A DNA stretch of 64,000 nucleotides from Methylomonas sp. ZR1 (GTDB taxonomy: Bacteria > Pseudomonadota > Gammaproteobacteria > Methylococcales > Methylomonadaceae), in assembly GCF_013141865.1 (NCBI RefSeq), contig NZ_RCST01000001.1, positions 1,302,001 to 1,366,000 of the forward strand. Reading direction: 5' to 3'. The notes under the pieces are model-generated. The model searched no databases. It saw nothing but the letters and a program-made list of their open reading frames with translations, and was not told the origin of the DNA. A program made the position numbers and the translations under genes. Shown here piece after piece: positions 1 through 8,040 of this stretch (within the stretch, counting starts at the first letter, position 1; the number at the start of each line of letters is the position of its first letter).

Positions 1-1491
1 TACTACGTCGGCGAAATTTCCTTAAATGGCATCATTAAAGCGCAAACCGAAAATTACGGTCTGTGGATGCTTGAAGCGCTACCGTTTATTTTCGGATTTT
101 GGGGTCAATATTCCAGCTCGGTCATCGCTTATCAAGCCGGGGCGATGATTTTGGACCAGACCCAGGAACTGCGCTCTCGCGCCGAATCATTGGAAAAACA
201 AGTCAGTTATTCCACCACCCACGATTCGGTAACGGACCTGCCGAACCGGGTATTGTTTTACGACCGGGTGGAACAAGCGATGTTAGCCGCCGGCAATCAA
301 AACAAAATGCTGTCTATCTTGTTGGTGGAAGTCGCCAATTTTAAGGAAGTTTACGACACACTGGGCCGTAACAGCAGCGACTTGATTTTGAAACAGATAG
401 CAACACGTCTGCAAAGCGTGGTGTTGGGCACTGATAGTGTCGCCCGTATCGACGGCAATATTTTCAGCGTGTTGTTGTCGGCGGTGGATAACGAAACTGC
501 TGGCCTGACATTGGCCAAAAATATCCAGGCGGCCCTGGATCCGGCCTTTAAAGTCGAGCGTCTGAGTCTGGTGATTCACAGCAATATTGGTATCGTCAAT
601 TTTCCCGAGCATGGCGACGATGTCGATACTTTGGTGCAAAAAGCCGGCGTGGCATTATTCGTAGCCGGCCAATCGCACGAAGGTTACACCACTTACGCGC
701 CGTCTTACGACGATCATAGTCCGCGCCGCCTGACCTTGATGAGCGAGCTGCGCCAGGCTATCGAAAAAGAGCAATTACATGTTTATTACCAACCCAAGGT
801 GTCGGTGCAAACCGGGCAAGTTTACGGTGCGGAAGCCTTAGTACGTTGGCAACACCCTAAGCATGGCTTTATCGCGCCGGATGAATTTATACCCATGGCC
901 GAAAGAACCCGGGTGATCAAGCATTTGACTGCCTGGATGCTGAAACAATCGTTCAAACACTGCGCGGAATGGCGCAAGCGCGGTTGGGAACTGATTATCT
1001 CCGTCAATCTGTCCGCCAAGGATTTACACGATCCTGAGCTGCCGGATGTGATGGCCGGTGTGGCGGCGGCAGCCAATATCAAACCCGGCTGGATGATGCT
1101 GGAGATTACCGAGAGCTCCATCATGACCGATCCGGAGCGGGCCATGGAAGTGATTCAGCGCCTGAATGAAATGGGCTACAAATTGTCTATCGACGACTTT
1201 GGTACGGGTTATTCGTCACTGGCTTACTTAAAACGCATGCCGTTAACGGAATTAAAAATCGATAAATCCTTTGTTGTCGATTTGTTGCACAGCGAAAACG
1301 ATGCAGTCATCGTTAAAGCCACCATCAACTTGGCGCACAACTTAGGATTGCAGGTGACTGCCGAAGGTGTGGAAACTCAGGAAATCATCGAAAAACTCAG
1401 CACTTACCGGTGCGACTTGGCGCAGGGTTACTTGTTCAGCAAGCCGATGCCGTTTGAGGCTTTTGGTGCGTGGGTGGAAGCCCATCGTTAA
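1..1491 (+). CDS. GGDEF-EAL protein, probable c-di-GMP phosphodiesterase (5' end outside window)
   Basis: The frame is open from base 1, so the ATG at 67 is probably internal and the N-terminus lies upstream. A hydrophobic stretch near bases 64-150 suggests a final membrane helix, followed by a short linker and a GGDEF-type domain. That domain is degenerate: the signature position near 445-463 reads RIDGNIF instead of a GGDEF box, so cyclase activity is unlikely. The EAL domain looks intact: EALVRW, the Asn motif SVNLSA, LEITES, DDFGTGYSSL, LKIDKSF and AEGVET are all present. The family hydrolyses cyclic di-GMP to pGpG at the inner face of the membrane. The degenerate GGDEF domain may be a GTP-binding regulatory module (inference). 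Confidence 0.85.
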   Translation, partial: YYVGEISLNGIIKAQTENYGLWMLEALPFIFGFWGQYSSSVIAYQAGAMILDQTQELRSRAESLEKQVSYSTTHDSVTDLPNRVLFYDRVEQAMLAAGNQNKMLSILLVEVANFKEVYDTLGRNSSDLILKQIATRLQSVVLGTDSVARIDGNIFSVLLSAVDNETAGLTLAKNIQAALDPAFKVERLSLVIHSNIGIVNFPEHGDDVDTLVQKAGVALFVAGQSHEGYTTYAPSYDDHSPRRLTLMSELRQAIEKEQLHVYYQPKVSVQTGQVYGAEALVRWQHPKHGFIAPDEFIPMAERTRVIKHLTAWMLKQSFKHCAEWRKRGWELIISVNLSAKDLHDPELPDVMAGVAAAANIKPGWMMLEITESSIMTDPERAMEVIQRLNEMGYKLSIDDFGTGYSSLAYLKRMPLTELKIDKSFVVDLLHSENDAVIVKATINLAHNLGLQVTAEGVETQEIIEKLSTYRCDLAQGYLFSKPMPFEAFGAWVEAHR

Positions 1492-1523
1492 AGCAAAATT
1501 ATGCAGATTCAGGAGCAGCAGTA

Positions 1524-1736
1524 ATGTCCACAGCCTGGGCGGGTGGTACCGATGCCATTCTGGAAAGAATGGACAAGATGACCGAGCTTTTCGTCGCCGA
1601 GACACGTAAAGCTATCTATACGGGCGAATCGGCCAGCCATTGCCAGGAATGCGGGGAGCCGATTCCGGAAGCTCGGCGTCAGGCGATTGCCTGCCAGTAT
1701 TGTTTGCCTTGTCAAACCGAGCTGGAAAAAAGCTGA
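1524..1736 (+). CDS. Small TraR/DksA-type C4 zinc-finger protein
   Basis: A 70-residue protein. The ATG at 1524 is preferred over an in-frame codon at 1470 because AGGAG stands about 8 bases upstream and the longer form would overlap the EAL gene. The C-terminal half has two cysteine pairs (CQECGEPIPEARR, then CQYCLPC), the C4 zinc finger of TraR/DksA-like proteins. Known members bind the secondary channel of RNA polymerase, but this protein is short and lacks most of the DksA coiled coil. It is more like the stand-alone TraR/YbiI type. It starts 33 bases after the EAL gene and may be cotranscribed with it. Confidence 0.75.
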   Translation: MSTAWAGGTDAILERMDKMTELFVAETRKAIYTGESASHCQECGEPIPEARRQAIACQYCLPCQTELEKS

Positions 1737-1748
1737 CGCAGCACTGTT

Positions 1749-2885
1749 TTATTGGGCTCGTTTAAACGGCAGGTAATTCGCCGCGTCTTGCTTGTAATGC
1801 GCAATCGCCTGTTTTTCCCGGGCTACAAATTGCGCCACGGCCTTGGCAAAACCGGCATCCTTTAACCAATGCGTGGAGTAGGTAGTGACCGGCTCGAAGC
1901 CGCGGGAGATTTTGTGCTCGCCTTGCGCGCCGGAATCAAAACGCGCCAAGGCGTGTTCTATACAGTAGTCCAAGCCCTGGTAATAGCAGGCTTCGAAATG
2001 CAGGGCGTTGTATTCTTCATCGCATCCCCAATATCGGCCGTACAAGGTATCCGCGCCGATAAAACTCAAGGCTGCGCCGACGTATCTATCGTCTTTCATT
2101 GCCAGAACCAGCAACAACTGTTCTGGCATGGTTCGCGCAATTTGTTTGAAAAACGCTAGATTGAGATAAGGTTCGGAACTGCGTTTTAAGTAGGTCAGTG
2201 CGTAAAAGCGGAAAAACACCTGCCATTGGATCTCGGTAACCTCCGTCCCCGGAACACGCAATAGCTCAATACCTTTTTCCGCTACCCGGCGTCGTTCACG
2301 CTTAATCATCTTGCGTTTGTCGGCGCTTAGGGTTTGTAAAAAATCTGAAAATGTTAGGTAATTTCGATTAAACCACTGAAACTGCACGCCCTCGCGGACG
2401 CTTAAACCTAAAGATCTCAGCAGCTCAAGCTGGGACGGTTCGGGAAATAAACAATGCCACGAGGAAATACCCTGTCGTTCGGCAAGTTGTTGGATAAAAC
2501 TGAATAATAAAGCGCAGATTGCCGTTTGGTCCGCATCCGCTGCGAATAGCAGTCTCTGTCCCTGGCAAGGGGTAAACGGGATCGCGCTGATGAATTTCGG
2601 GTAATAGGCCAGACCATGCTGCTGGTAAGCTTGAGCCCATTGCTGATCGAACACATACTCGCCCCAGGAATGGGTTTTTAAATACAGCGGCAATGCTGCC
2701 AACAATTTTTGATTGTCGAAAACCAATAAATGCGTAGTGTCCCAGCCGGTCTGCGGGCAAACGGCGGCGCTTTGTTCCAGTGCGGATAAAAACTCGTGGC
2801 GTAAAAAAGGATAGTCGGGTCCGCACAGTCGATTCCATGCCGTGGCTTCGATTTGCGCCATGCTGGCGATTTGTTTTACTTCCAT
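1749..2885 (-). CDS. FemAB-like/GNAT-fold acyltransferase family protein (DUF482)
   Basis: A 378-residue protein of the family annotated as peptidogalycan biosynthesis or GNAT-family N-acetyltransferase (PF04339 type). Supporting features are the N-terminal SMAQIEATAWNRLCG stretch, the basic region KRKMIKRERRRV near residues 190-205, and the late segment with ALSFIGADTLYGRYWG and FEACYYQGLDYCIEHAL. Length fits the family. No precise substrate is known for it. It converges on the zinc-finger gene and diverges from the DUF938 gene, their starts being 50 bases apart. That short shared region must hold both promoters. Confidence 0.75.
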   Translation of the reverse strand: MEVKQIASMAQIEATAWNRLCGPDYPFLRHEFLSALEQSAAVCPQTGWDTTHLLVFDNQKLLAALPLYLKTHSWGEYVFDQQWAQAYQQHGLAYYPKFISAIPFTPCQGQRLLFAADADQTAICALLFSFIQQLAERQGISSWHCLFPEPSQLELLRSLGLSVREGVQFQWFNRNYLTFSDFLQTLSADKRKMIKRERRRVAEKGIELLRVPGTEVTEIQWQVFFRFYALTYLKRSSEPYLNLAFFKQIARTMPEQLLLVLAMKDDRYVGAALSFIGADTLYGRYWGCDEEYNALHFEACYYQGLDYCIEHALARFDSGAQGEHKISRGFEPVTTYSTHWLKDAGFAKAVAQFVAREKQAIAHYKQDAANYLPFKRAQ

Positions 2886-2935
2886 TTTTAATCTTAGTAG
2901 AGTTAAAGCCCCAACATACCATCAAACCATTGCCC

Positions 2936-3538
2936 ATGACGACAGAGAAGCCGTTTTCTCAAGCTTGTGAGAACAACAAGGAACCGATTTTACAGATTCT
3001 CAAAACGGTTTTTGACCAACCGATGACAGTGTGGGAAATCGGCAGCGGTACCGGCCAGCATGCCTGTCATTTTGCCGAGAACCTGCCGCATCTGACATGG
3101 CAGCCTACCGATAGACCGGAGAATCTGCCGGGGATCCAGTTATGGCGGTACGAGGCGCAGCTGGTAAATCTACTGCCGCCGCTTAGTTTGGACGTGGCGG
3201 ATTTGCAATGGCCGTGCGCACGGGTTGAGGCGGTATTTACCGCGAATACTTTGCACATTATGAGCAGCGAAGAAGTAGGGCTGTTATTCAAGCGGCTAGC
3301 GAACTATTTGAGTGCCGAGGCGACGATGTGTATCTACGGCCCGTTTAATTACGCCGGTGCATATACCAGCGAAAGCAACGCCCGTTTCGACCTATGGTTG
3401 AAAGAACGGGATGCGCGCAGCGGTATCAAGGATTTCGAGGCGATCATGGCCTTGGCCGAACACATCGGTTTGACCTTACAGGCCGACCACGCCATGCCGG
3501 CCAATAACCGGCTATTAGTGTTGCGCAAGCGGGCATAG
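2936..3538 (+). CDS. DUF938 SAM-dependent methyltransferase-like protein
   Basis: A 200-residue protein. The ATG at 2936 is chosen because the product then starts with KPFSQACENNKEPIL, the conserved beginning of DUF938 proteins; an upstream in-frame ATG would run into the divergent acyltransferase gene. A Rossmann-type SAM motif follows (VWEIGSGTGQHACHFA), then FTANTLHIMS and YGPFNYAGAYTSESNARFD, both typical of the family. The reaction is unknown. Genes of this family often stand alone, as here. Confidence 0.8.
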   Translation: MTTEKPFSQACENNKEPILQILKTVFDQPMTVWEIGSGTGQHACHFAENLPHLTWQPTDRPENLPGIQLWRYEAQLVNLLPPLSLDVADLQWPCARVEAVFTANTLHIMSSEEVGLLFKRLANYLSAEATMCIYGPFNYAGAYTSESNARFDLWLKERDARSGIKDFEAIMALAEHIGLTLQADHAMPANNRLLVLRKRA

Positions 3539-3626
3539 GGATCAAAGTCTGACGTTTGGCGTGACTTAAGTGCCTGCGTGTTATTCTGCTGCCACAATTA
3601 AAGTTTTTCTATTCACGGAGTGGACG

Positions 3627-4217
3627 ATGCAAAAAATAGTAACGGTTTTTCTTTTAATCGTGATCTTGATGCTGCCCGGTTGCGGTTACAACACCTTTCA
3701 AACACAAGACGAACAAATCAATGCCGGTTGGGCGGAAGTGCTGAATCAATATCAGCGCCGCGCGGATTTGGTACCGAATCTGGTGAACACGGTGAAAGGC
3801 TACGCAGGACATGAAAAGGACGTATTGGAAGCCGTGACGGCTTCGCGCGCCAAAGTGGGCAGCATGCAAGGGACGCCGGAATTGGTGAACGACGAACAGG
3901 CTTTTGCCAAATTTCAAGCGGCGCAGGGCGAATTGAGCTCTGCTTTGTCGCGCTTGATGGTGGTGTCGGAAAATTATCCGCAACTGAAGGCTGACGCCAA
4001 TTTCCGCGATCTGCAAGCGCAATTGGAAGGTACCGAAAACCGTATCACCGTGGCACGCAATCGTTATATCGCCGCGATCAAGGAGTACAACATCACCGTG
4101 CGCTCGTTTCCCAGCAATCTGACTGCGATGCTGTTTGGCTACAAAACCAAGCCATCGTTTACCGTTGAAAATGAGAAAGCCATTTCGACTGCGCCAGTGG
4201 TTGATTTTGGTAAGTAA
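3627..4217 (+). CDS. lemA: LemA family lipoprotein
   Basis: A 196-residue product. The start at 3627 follows GGAG and gives a clean lipoprotein signal (hydrophobic stretch ending LPGC), so it is preferred to an upstream in-frame ATG at 3570. The LemA core is visible: DEQINAGWAEVLNQYQRR, LVPNLVNTVKGY, the central helices, and TVARNRYIAAIKEYN near the end. LemA proteins are membrane-anchored helical proteins of poorly known function. They are regularly encoded beside TPM-domain proteins, exactly as here: the next gene begins one base after this stop. Confidence 0.9.
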   Translation: MQKIVTVFLLIVILMLPGCGYNTFQTQDEQINAGWAEVLNQYQRRADLVPNLVNTVKGYAGHEKDVLEAVTASRAKVGSMQGTPELVNDEQAFAKFQAAQGELSSALSRLMVVSENYPQLKADANFRDLQAQLEGTENRITVARNRYIAAIKEYNITVRSFPSNLTAMLFGYKTKPSFTVENEKAISTAPVVDFGK

Positions 4218-4218
4218 G

Positions 4219-5079
4219 ATGTGGAAGACAGCTGATTTTTCAGGGTTTTGGGTCGCCCTATTCCTGGCGGTTTGTCTGTTTGCAGCGGCCGTAAATGCCG
4301 AGCAAGGAGTGCCCAATCTTGAACAGCGTGTCACCGATCTGACCGGCACCTTATCCGCACAGCAAAGAACCGCGCTGGAACAACGCTTACAGGCTTTTGA
4401 GCAACAAAAAGGCAGCCAGATTGCGGTATTGATCGTTGCCAGTACCAAGCCGGAAGACATTGCGCAATATGCTATTCGCGTGGTCGAACAATGGCGTCTG
4501 GGCCGCAAGGGTGTCGATGACGGCATATTGATGTTGCTGGCCAAGGACGACCGCGCCACGCGCATCGAAGTGGGTTACGGCTTGGAGGGTGTGGTGCCGG
4601 ACGTATTGGCTAAGCGGATTATTGACGACATCATGATTCCGTATTTTCGGCAGGGCGACTATTCGGGAGGTATTAATGCCGGCGTGGATAGCCTGATCGG
4701 AATATTTGATGGTGTGCCACTGCCTGCCCCTCAAGCATCCTTTGTCGATGGGCGAGTGCAACATTTACTGCCCCTCTTGGTGTTTCTAGCGGTGGCCGGC
4801 GCTTGGATTTTACGGACTCTGTTTGGAAGCTTTCTCGGCGGGATAATCAACGGCAGCGTGGTTGGTATTATCGCTTGGCTATTGAACGCGGGTTGGCTGG
4901 TTGTATGCCTTGCGGCATTGTTTGCGTTCATGGTTTCGCTTAGCAATGGCAGACGTGCGTTTCGCGGCCGGCATAACGACAATTTTTACGACGATGACGA
5001 TTTTGGCGGCGGGTCGGGAGGCGGATTCTCCGGCGGAGGCGGCGGTTTTGGCGGCGGCGGTGCGTCGGGGAGATGGTAG
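4219..5079 (+). CDS. TPM-domain membrane protein with glycine-rich tail
   Basis: A 286-residue product. The ATG at 4219 immediately follows the lemA stop and yields a signal peptide (WVALFLAVCLFAAAVNA). The TPM domain follows (VTDLTGTLSAQQRTALEQRL, then IAVLIVASTKPEDI, VDDGILMLLAKDDR, VGYGLEGVVPD). Two transmembrane segments near residues 175-240 lead to an acidic and then strongly glycine-rich C-terminus (bases about 5005-5070). The architecture matches YgcG/TPM_phosphatase proteins, which are exported to the periplasm and anchored in the inner membrane. Function is uncertain; linkage to lemA is conserved in many bacteria. Confidence 0.85.
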   Translation: MWKTADFSGFWVALFLAVCLFAAAVNAEQGVPNLEQRVTDLTGTLSAQQRTALEQRLQAFEQQKGSQIAVLIVASTKPEDIAQYAIRVVEQWRLGRKGVDDGILMLLAKDDRATRIEVGYGLEGVVPDVLAKRIIDDIMIPYFRQGDYSGGINAGVDSLIGIFDGVPLPAPQASFVDGRVQHLLPLLVFLAVAGAWILRTLFGSFLGGIINGSVVGIIAWLLNAGWLVVCLAALFAFMVSLSNGRRAFRGRHNDNFYDDDDFGGGSGGGFSGGGGGFGGGGASGRW

Positions 5080-5082
5080 GGC

Positions 5083-5583
5083 GTGCAAGTAATTAGATTC
5101 CTAAAGCATATTTTTAGTGGTCCCTGGCGTGTGCGTCTGGCGTTTTCCAAGCGCAGCTTGCAAGCCATCGAAGCGGCGATTGCTGATAGCGAAGCATCGC
5201 ACTTGGGTGAAATTCGTTTTGTGGTGGAAAGTGCGCTGGAGATAGGCGAGTTATTGCAGGGTGTTACGCCGAGACAACGCGCGCTTGAGGTATTTTCACA
5301 ATGCCGAATCTGGGATACGGAACACAATACCGGCGTCCTGATTTATTTGCTGTTTGCTGATCGTGATGTAGAGATTGTCGCTGATCGCGGTATACATGCC
5401 AGAGTTGGCGAAGCGGTTTGGGCCCGGATTTGCGAACAGATGGAAGCGCAGTTGAGGGCAGGCCGATTCGAAGTAGGCGTGATTGAGGGGATTGCCCTTA
5501 TCTCGGCGCAATTGCAACAGCATTTTCCGGCGTTAAATAAAGAAAATCCCAACGAAATAACTAATGCGCCTTTAGTTCTTTAA
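5083..5583 (+). CDS. Cytoplasmic TPM-domain protein
   Basis: A 166-residue protein starting with GTG, three bases after the preceding stop, so it completes a lemA-TPM-TPM operon. It lacks a signal peptide. Visible TPM-type features are AIADSEASHLGEIRFVVES, RALEVFSQCRIWDTEHNTG, VLIYLLFADRDVEIVADRG and VWARICEQMEAQLRAG. Members of this short type are paired with a longer exported TPM protein and LemA; the biochemical role is not established. Confidence 0.8.
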   Translation: MQVIRFLKHIFSGPWRVRLAFSKRSLQAIEAAIADSEASHLGEIRFVVESALEIGELLQGVTPRQRALEVFSQCRIWDTEHNTGVLIYLLFADRDVEIVADRGIHARVGEAVWARICEQMEAQLRAGRFEVGVIEGIALISAQLQQHFPALNKENPNEITNAPLVL

Positions 5584-5627
5584 GCCATTTTTTTAGCTAT
5601 TGTCTGCTGTTTTTTAAGTGTCTTTCT

Positions 5628-5656
5628 CTTGAATTTCTTGTGGTCTAACGCCATAT
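5628..5656 (+). promoter_or_regulatory. Probable heat-shock (sigma-32 type) promoter of hsp20
   Basis: CTTGAA at 5628-5633, preceded by a TC-rich stretch, is followed after 15 bases by CGCCATAT at 5649-5656. This resembles the sigma-32 pattern CTTGAA / CCCCATNT and lies 50 bases before the start of a small heat-shock gene. Judged by eye only. Confidence 0.5.
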
Positions 5657-5705
5657 TGGCATAGAACCATTCAGGTTTTTACATGCAACAAAGAGGAGAA
5701 TCGAC

Positions 5706-6134
5706 ATGAGTAACTTAAGCCCATTTGTTAGTCGCGGTCTGTTTGACGAACTGTTTCGCGATGTTAATCCCGGTTATTACATTAAACCGCTGCACGGCGA
5801 CGGTTTGCCGGCGCAAATCAAAGTGGATGTGAAGGAAAATCCGTCGGAGTTTATCGTCCAAGCCGAAATTCCGGGCGCTGGTAAAGAGAATATCCATGTG
5901 GACATCGACGGCAACGTGGTTGCCATCCGCGCGCAAATCAGCCAGCTGGATACCGAAAACAAAGACGATAAATTGCTGCGTAGCGAGCGCTATTTCGGTG
6001 AAGTGTCGCGTAGCTTTCAACTATCCGCCGAGATTGACGAGGAAGCCAGCAAAGCCCGTTACGAGAACGGCATATTGACGCTGAATCTAGCGAAGAAGCT
6101 GAAAAAAAGCGGACAGCGGATGACTATCGATTAA
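5706..6134 (+). CDS. Hsp20/alpha-crystallin small heat-shock protein
   Basis: A 142-residue protein with a strong Shine-Dalgarno (AGAGGAG) ahead of the ATG. The N-terminus (MSNLSPFVSRGLFDELFRDV) matches class A bacterial sHsps. The alpha-crystallin domain spans about residues 38-135 (KVDVKENPSEFIVQAEIPG, RSERYFGEVSRSFQL, ARYENGILTLNLAKK, the last holding the GxLxL motif). sHsps hold unfolding proteins in a refoldable state in the cytoplasm. A sigma-32-like promoter is visible upstream. The gene stands alone and converges with the diflavin reductase gene. Confidence 0.93.
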   Translation: MSNLSPFVSRGLFDELFRDVNPGYYIKPLHGDGLPAQIKVDVKENPSEFIVQAEIPGAGKENIHVDIDGNVVAIRAQISQLDTENKDDKLLRSERYFGEVSRSFQLSAEIDEEASKARYENGILTLNLAKKLKKSGQRMTID

Positions 6135-6161
6135 CTGCCCGGAGGAACCTCTATAGTGGGT

Positions 6162-6195
6162 GGTTCACGGGTTGACTGAGGTGAGCCCGTGAACC
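6162..6195. terminator. Stem-loop between convergent hsp20 and diflavin reductase genes
   Basis: GGTTCACGGG (6162-6171) and CCCGTGAACC (6186-6195) form a perfect 10-bp stem with a 14-base loop. It lies between two convergent genes and could end transcription in both directions, although no long T-run follows on either side. Confidence 0.5.
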
Positions 6196-6204
6196 GATCT
6201 CCGA

Positions 6205-7944
6205 TCAATAAACGTCTCTGACGTAACGTTTGTCTTTTTTCAATTGGTTGACATACTCAACCGCCTCGACCAAAGTTTTCTTGCCATGCTCGCGAATCAC
6301 ATCGTGCAGGGCTTGATCGACGTCTTTGGCCATCCGGTAAGCGTCGCCGCACACGAAGAAGTAACCGCCTTGTTCCAGCCAGGCATACAGTTCGGCACCG
6401 TGCTCTTTCATGCGATCCTGCACATAGATTTTTTCCGCTTGGTCGCGCGAGAACGCTAAATCCAGCTTGGTCAGCAAGCCGCTGGATTGCATCGCTTCGA
6501 TTTCCTCGCGGTAGATAAAATCGGTCGAAGCGTTGCGGTCGCCGAAAAACAGCCAGTTTTTGCCGGAGGCTTTGCGGAATTCGCGTTCTTGCAGGAAGGC
6601 GCGGAACGGGGCGATACCGGTGCCTGGCCCAACCATAATCATGGGCAGGCTATCATCGGCCGGCACGCGAAAGTTGTTGTTGGGGGTGAAGAATATCCGT
6701 ACATCGGTTTCTTCATTTACCAAGTCGGCCAGATAAGTCGAGCAGACGCCTTTGTGTTGGCGGCCGTGCGCGTCGTAACGCACGCTGGCGACGGTCAGAT
6801 GCACGCTGTCCGGATGCTTCTTGCCGCTGGAGGAGATGGAGTAAGCGCGATGTTGCAACGGTTTTAATAAACGCAAAAATTCGGCGGCCGAAAATTCCAC
6901 GCCGGGGAATTGCAACAGCAGATCGAGTATGTCGCGGCCCCACAGGTAATCGGACAGTTTTTCCTTGTCACCGGACAGCAATAAGGCATTTAACTCTTGA
7001 TCGCCGGACCGGCTGGCGATTTCCTCAACCAGTTCTTTGCTGGGTAATTTGATCTCGAAATGTGTGCGTAAGGCATCCGACAGCTTCATTAATTCGCCAT
7101 TGACCGGTTCGTCTTCCGCGCCGGTGCAGCCGATGGCTTTGACGATTTGCGCTACCAAGTCCGGGCAGTTGGTGGGGATCACGCACAGCGCGTCGCCGGC
7201 TTCGTAACTGAGGCCGGAGCCATCGATAGAAATTTCGTAATGTCGGGTTTCTTTCGACGAATCCAAAGCCGTGACAATGCGGTTGACGCGCATTTTGGCT
7301 GGAAATGGGTTTTTGCGGTTGTAAACCGATTTAGCAGCCTGAGTTTCGGTATCGACTACCGCAACCGTGCTGGCACCTTCCGCCATCAACGGAATCACTT
7401 CGCTGAGCCATTTTTCCGCTGGGGCTTCAAAATCCACATCGCAGTCGACGCGGTCAAACACGCGCTTGGCACCCAGAGCTGCCAGTTTATTATCCCAGTC
7501 TATGCCGGCCTGACAGAACAAGTCGTAACTGGTATCTCCCAGGGCCAATACCGAATAATTGACGTTGTCCAGGCGCGGAGCCGCATCACTATTGGCCGCT
7601 TCCCAAAGCATTTCGGCGTTGTCCGGCATAGCGCCTTCGCCGTATGTGCTGGTAACGATCAGCAAGTATTGCATTTGCGGCAATTGGCCGATTTCGACTT
7701 CATCCATGCTTTTGACGACCGGTTGCAAGCCATGTTTTTTTGCTGCATTGGCGGCGTCGTTAGCCAGCGACTCGGAGTTGCCGGTCTGAGTACCGTAAAG
7801 AATATGCAAGGTGCGGGCGTTCGCTTGATTGACACTACCGGCGCTTTGCAGCATATGGCTATGCATGCCGGCGAAAAAACCGCCAAGCCAGGCGCGTTGA
7901 GTATCACTAAAAGGGGCGTTTTGCGGGATAAAAGGTGCTTTCAT
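6205..7944 (-). CDS. cysJ: NADPH diflavin reductase, sulfite reductase flavoprotein (CysJ) type
   Basis: A 579-residue protein with three domains. The flavodoxin domain is at residues about 46-190 (LYGTQTGNSESLA, STYGEGAMPDNAE, LALGDTSYDLFCQAG). The FAD-binding domain carries RAYSISSS and GVCSTYLADL. The NADPH domain carries MVGPGTGIAPFRAFLQER, FFGDRNASTDF and FVCGDAYRMAKDV. The C-terminal aromatic residue (ending RDVY) stacks on FAD in this family. CysJ normally passes NADPH electrons to the CysI hemoprotein, but no cysI is nearby. The gene lies 96 bases downstream of a long glutamate synthase gene in the same direction, so it may serve another acceptor (see findings). Confidence 0.85.
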   Translation of the reverse strand: MKAPFIPQNAPFSDTQRAWLGGFFAGMHSHMLQSAGSVNQANARTLHILYGTQTGNSESLANDAANAAKKHGLQPVVKSMDEVEIGQLPQMQYLLIVTSTYGEGAMPDNAEMLWEAANSDAAPRLDNVNYSVLALGDTSYDLFCQAGIDWDNKLAALGAKRVFDRVDCDVDFEAPAEKWLSEVIPLMAEGASTVAVVDTETQAAKSVYNRKNPFPAKMRVNRIVTALDSSKETRHYEISIDGSGLSYEAGDALCVIPTNCPDLVAQIVKAIGCTGAEDEPVNGELMKLSDALRTHFEIKLPSKELVEEIASRSGDQELNALLLSGDKEKLSDYLWGRDILDLLLQFPGVEFSAAEFLRLLKPLQHRAYSISSSGKKHPDSVHLTVASVRYDAHGRQHKGVCSTYLADLVNEETDVRIFFTPNNNFRVPADDSLPMIMVGPGTGIAPFRAFLQEREFRKASGKNWLFFGDRNASTDFIYREEIEAMQSSGLLTKLDLAFSRDQAEKIYVQDRMKEHGAELYAWLEQGGYFFVCGDAYRMAKDVDQALHDVIREHGKKTLVEAVEYVNQLKKDKRYVRDVY

Positions 7945-8040
7945 TTCATTACCATCTGTGGACAGGTGTCAGGTTGTCCAGTCACTGTATTTGGTTCTTG
8001 CCAAGTGGCGCGAAGGGTGCGTGAAGCACCCTCCCTCAGC

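Noticed and set aside
3654..4565. 303-residue minus-strand frame over lemA and the TPM gene
   Set aside because: Overlaps two recognised genes entirely; no domain and skewed composition.
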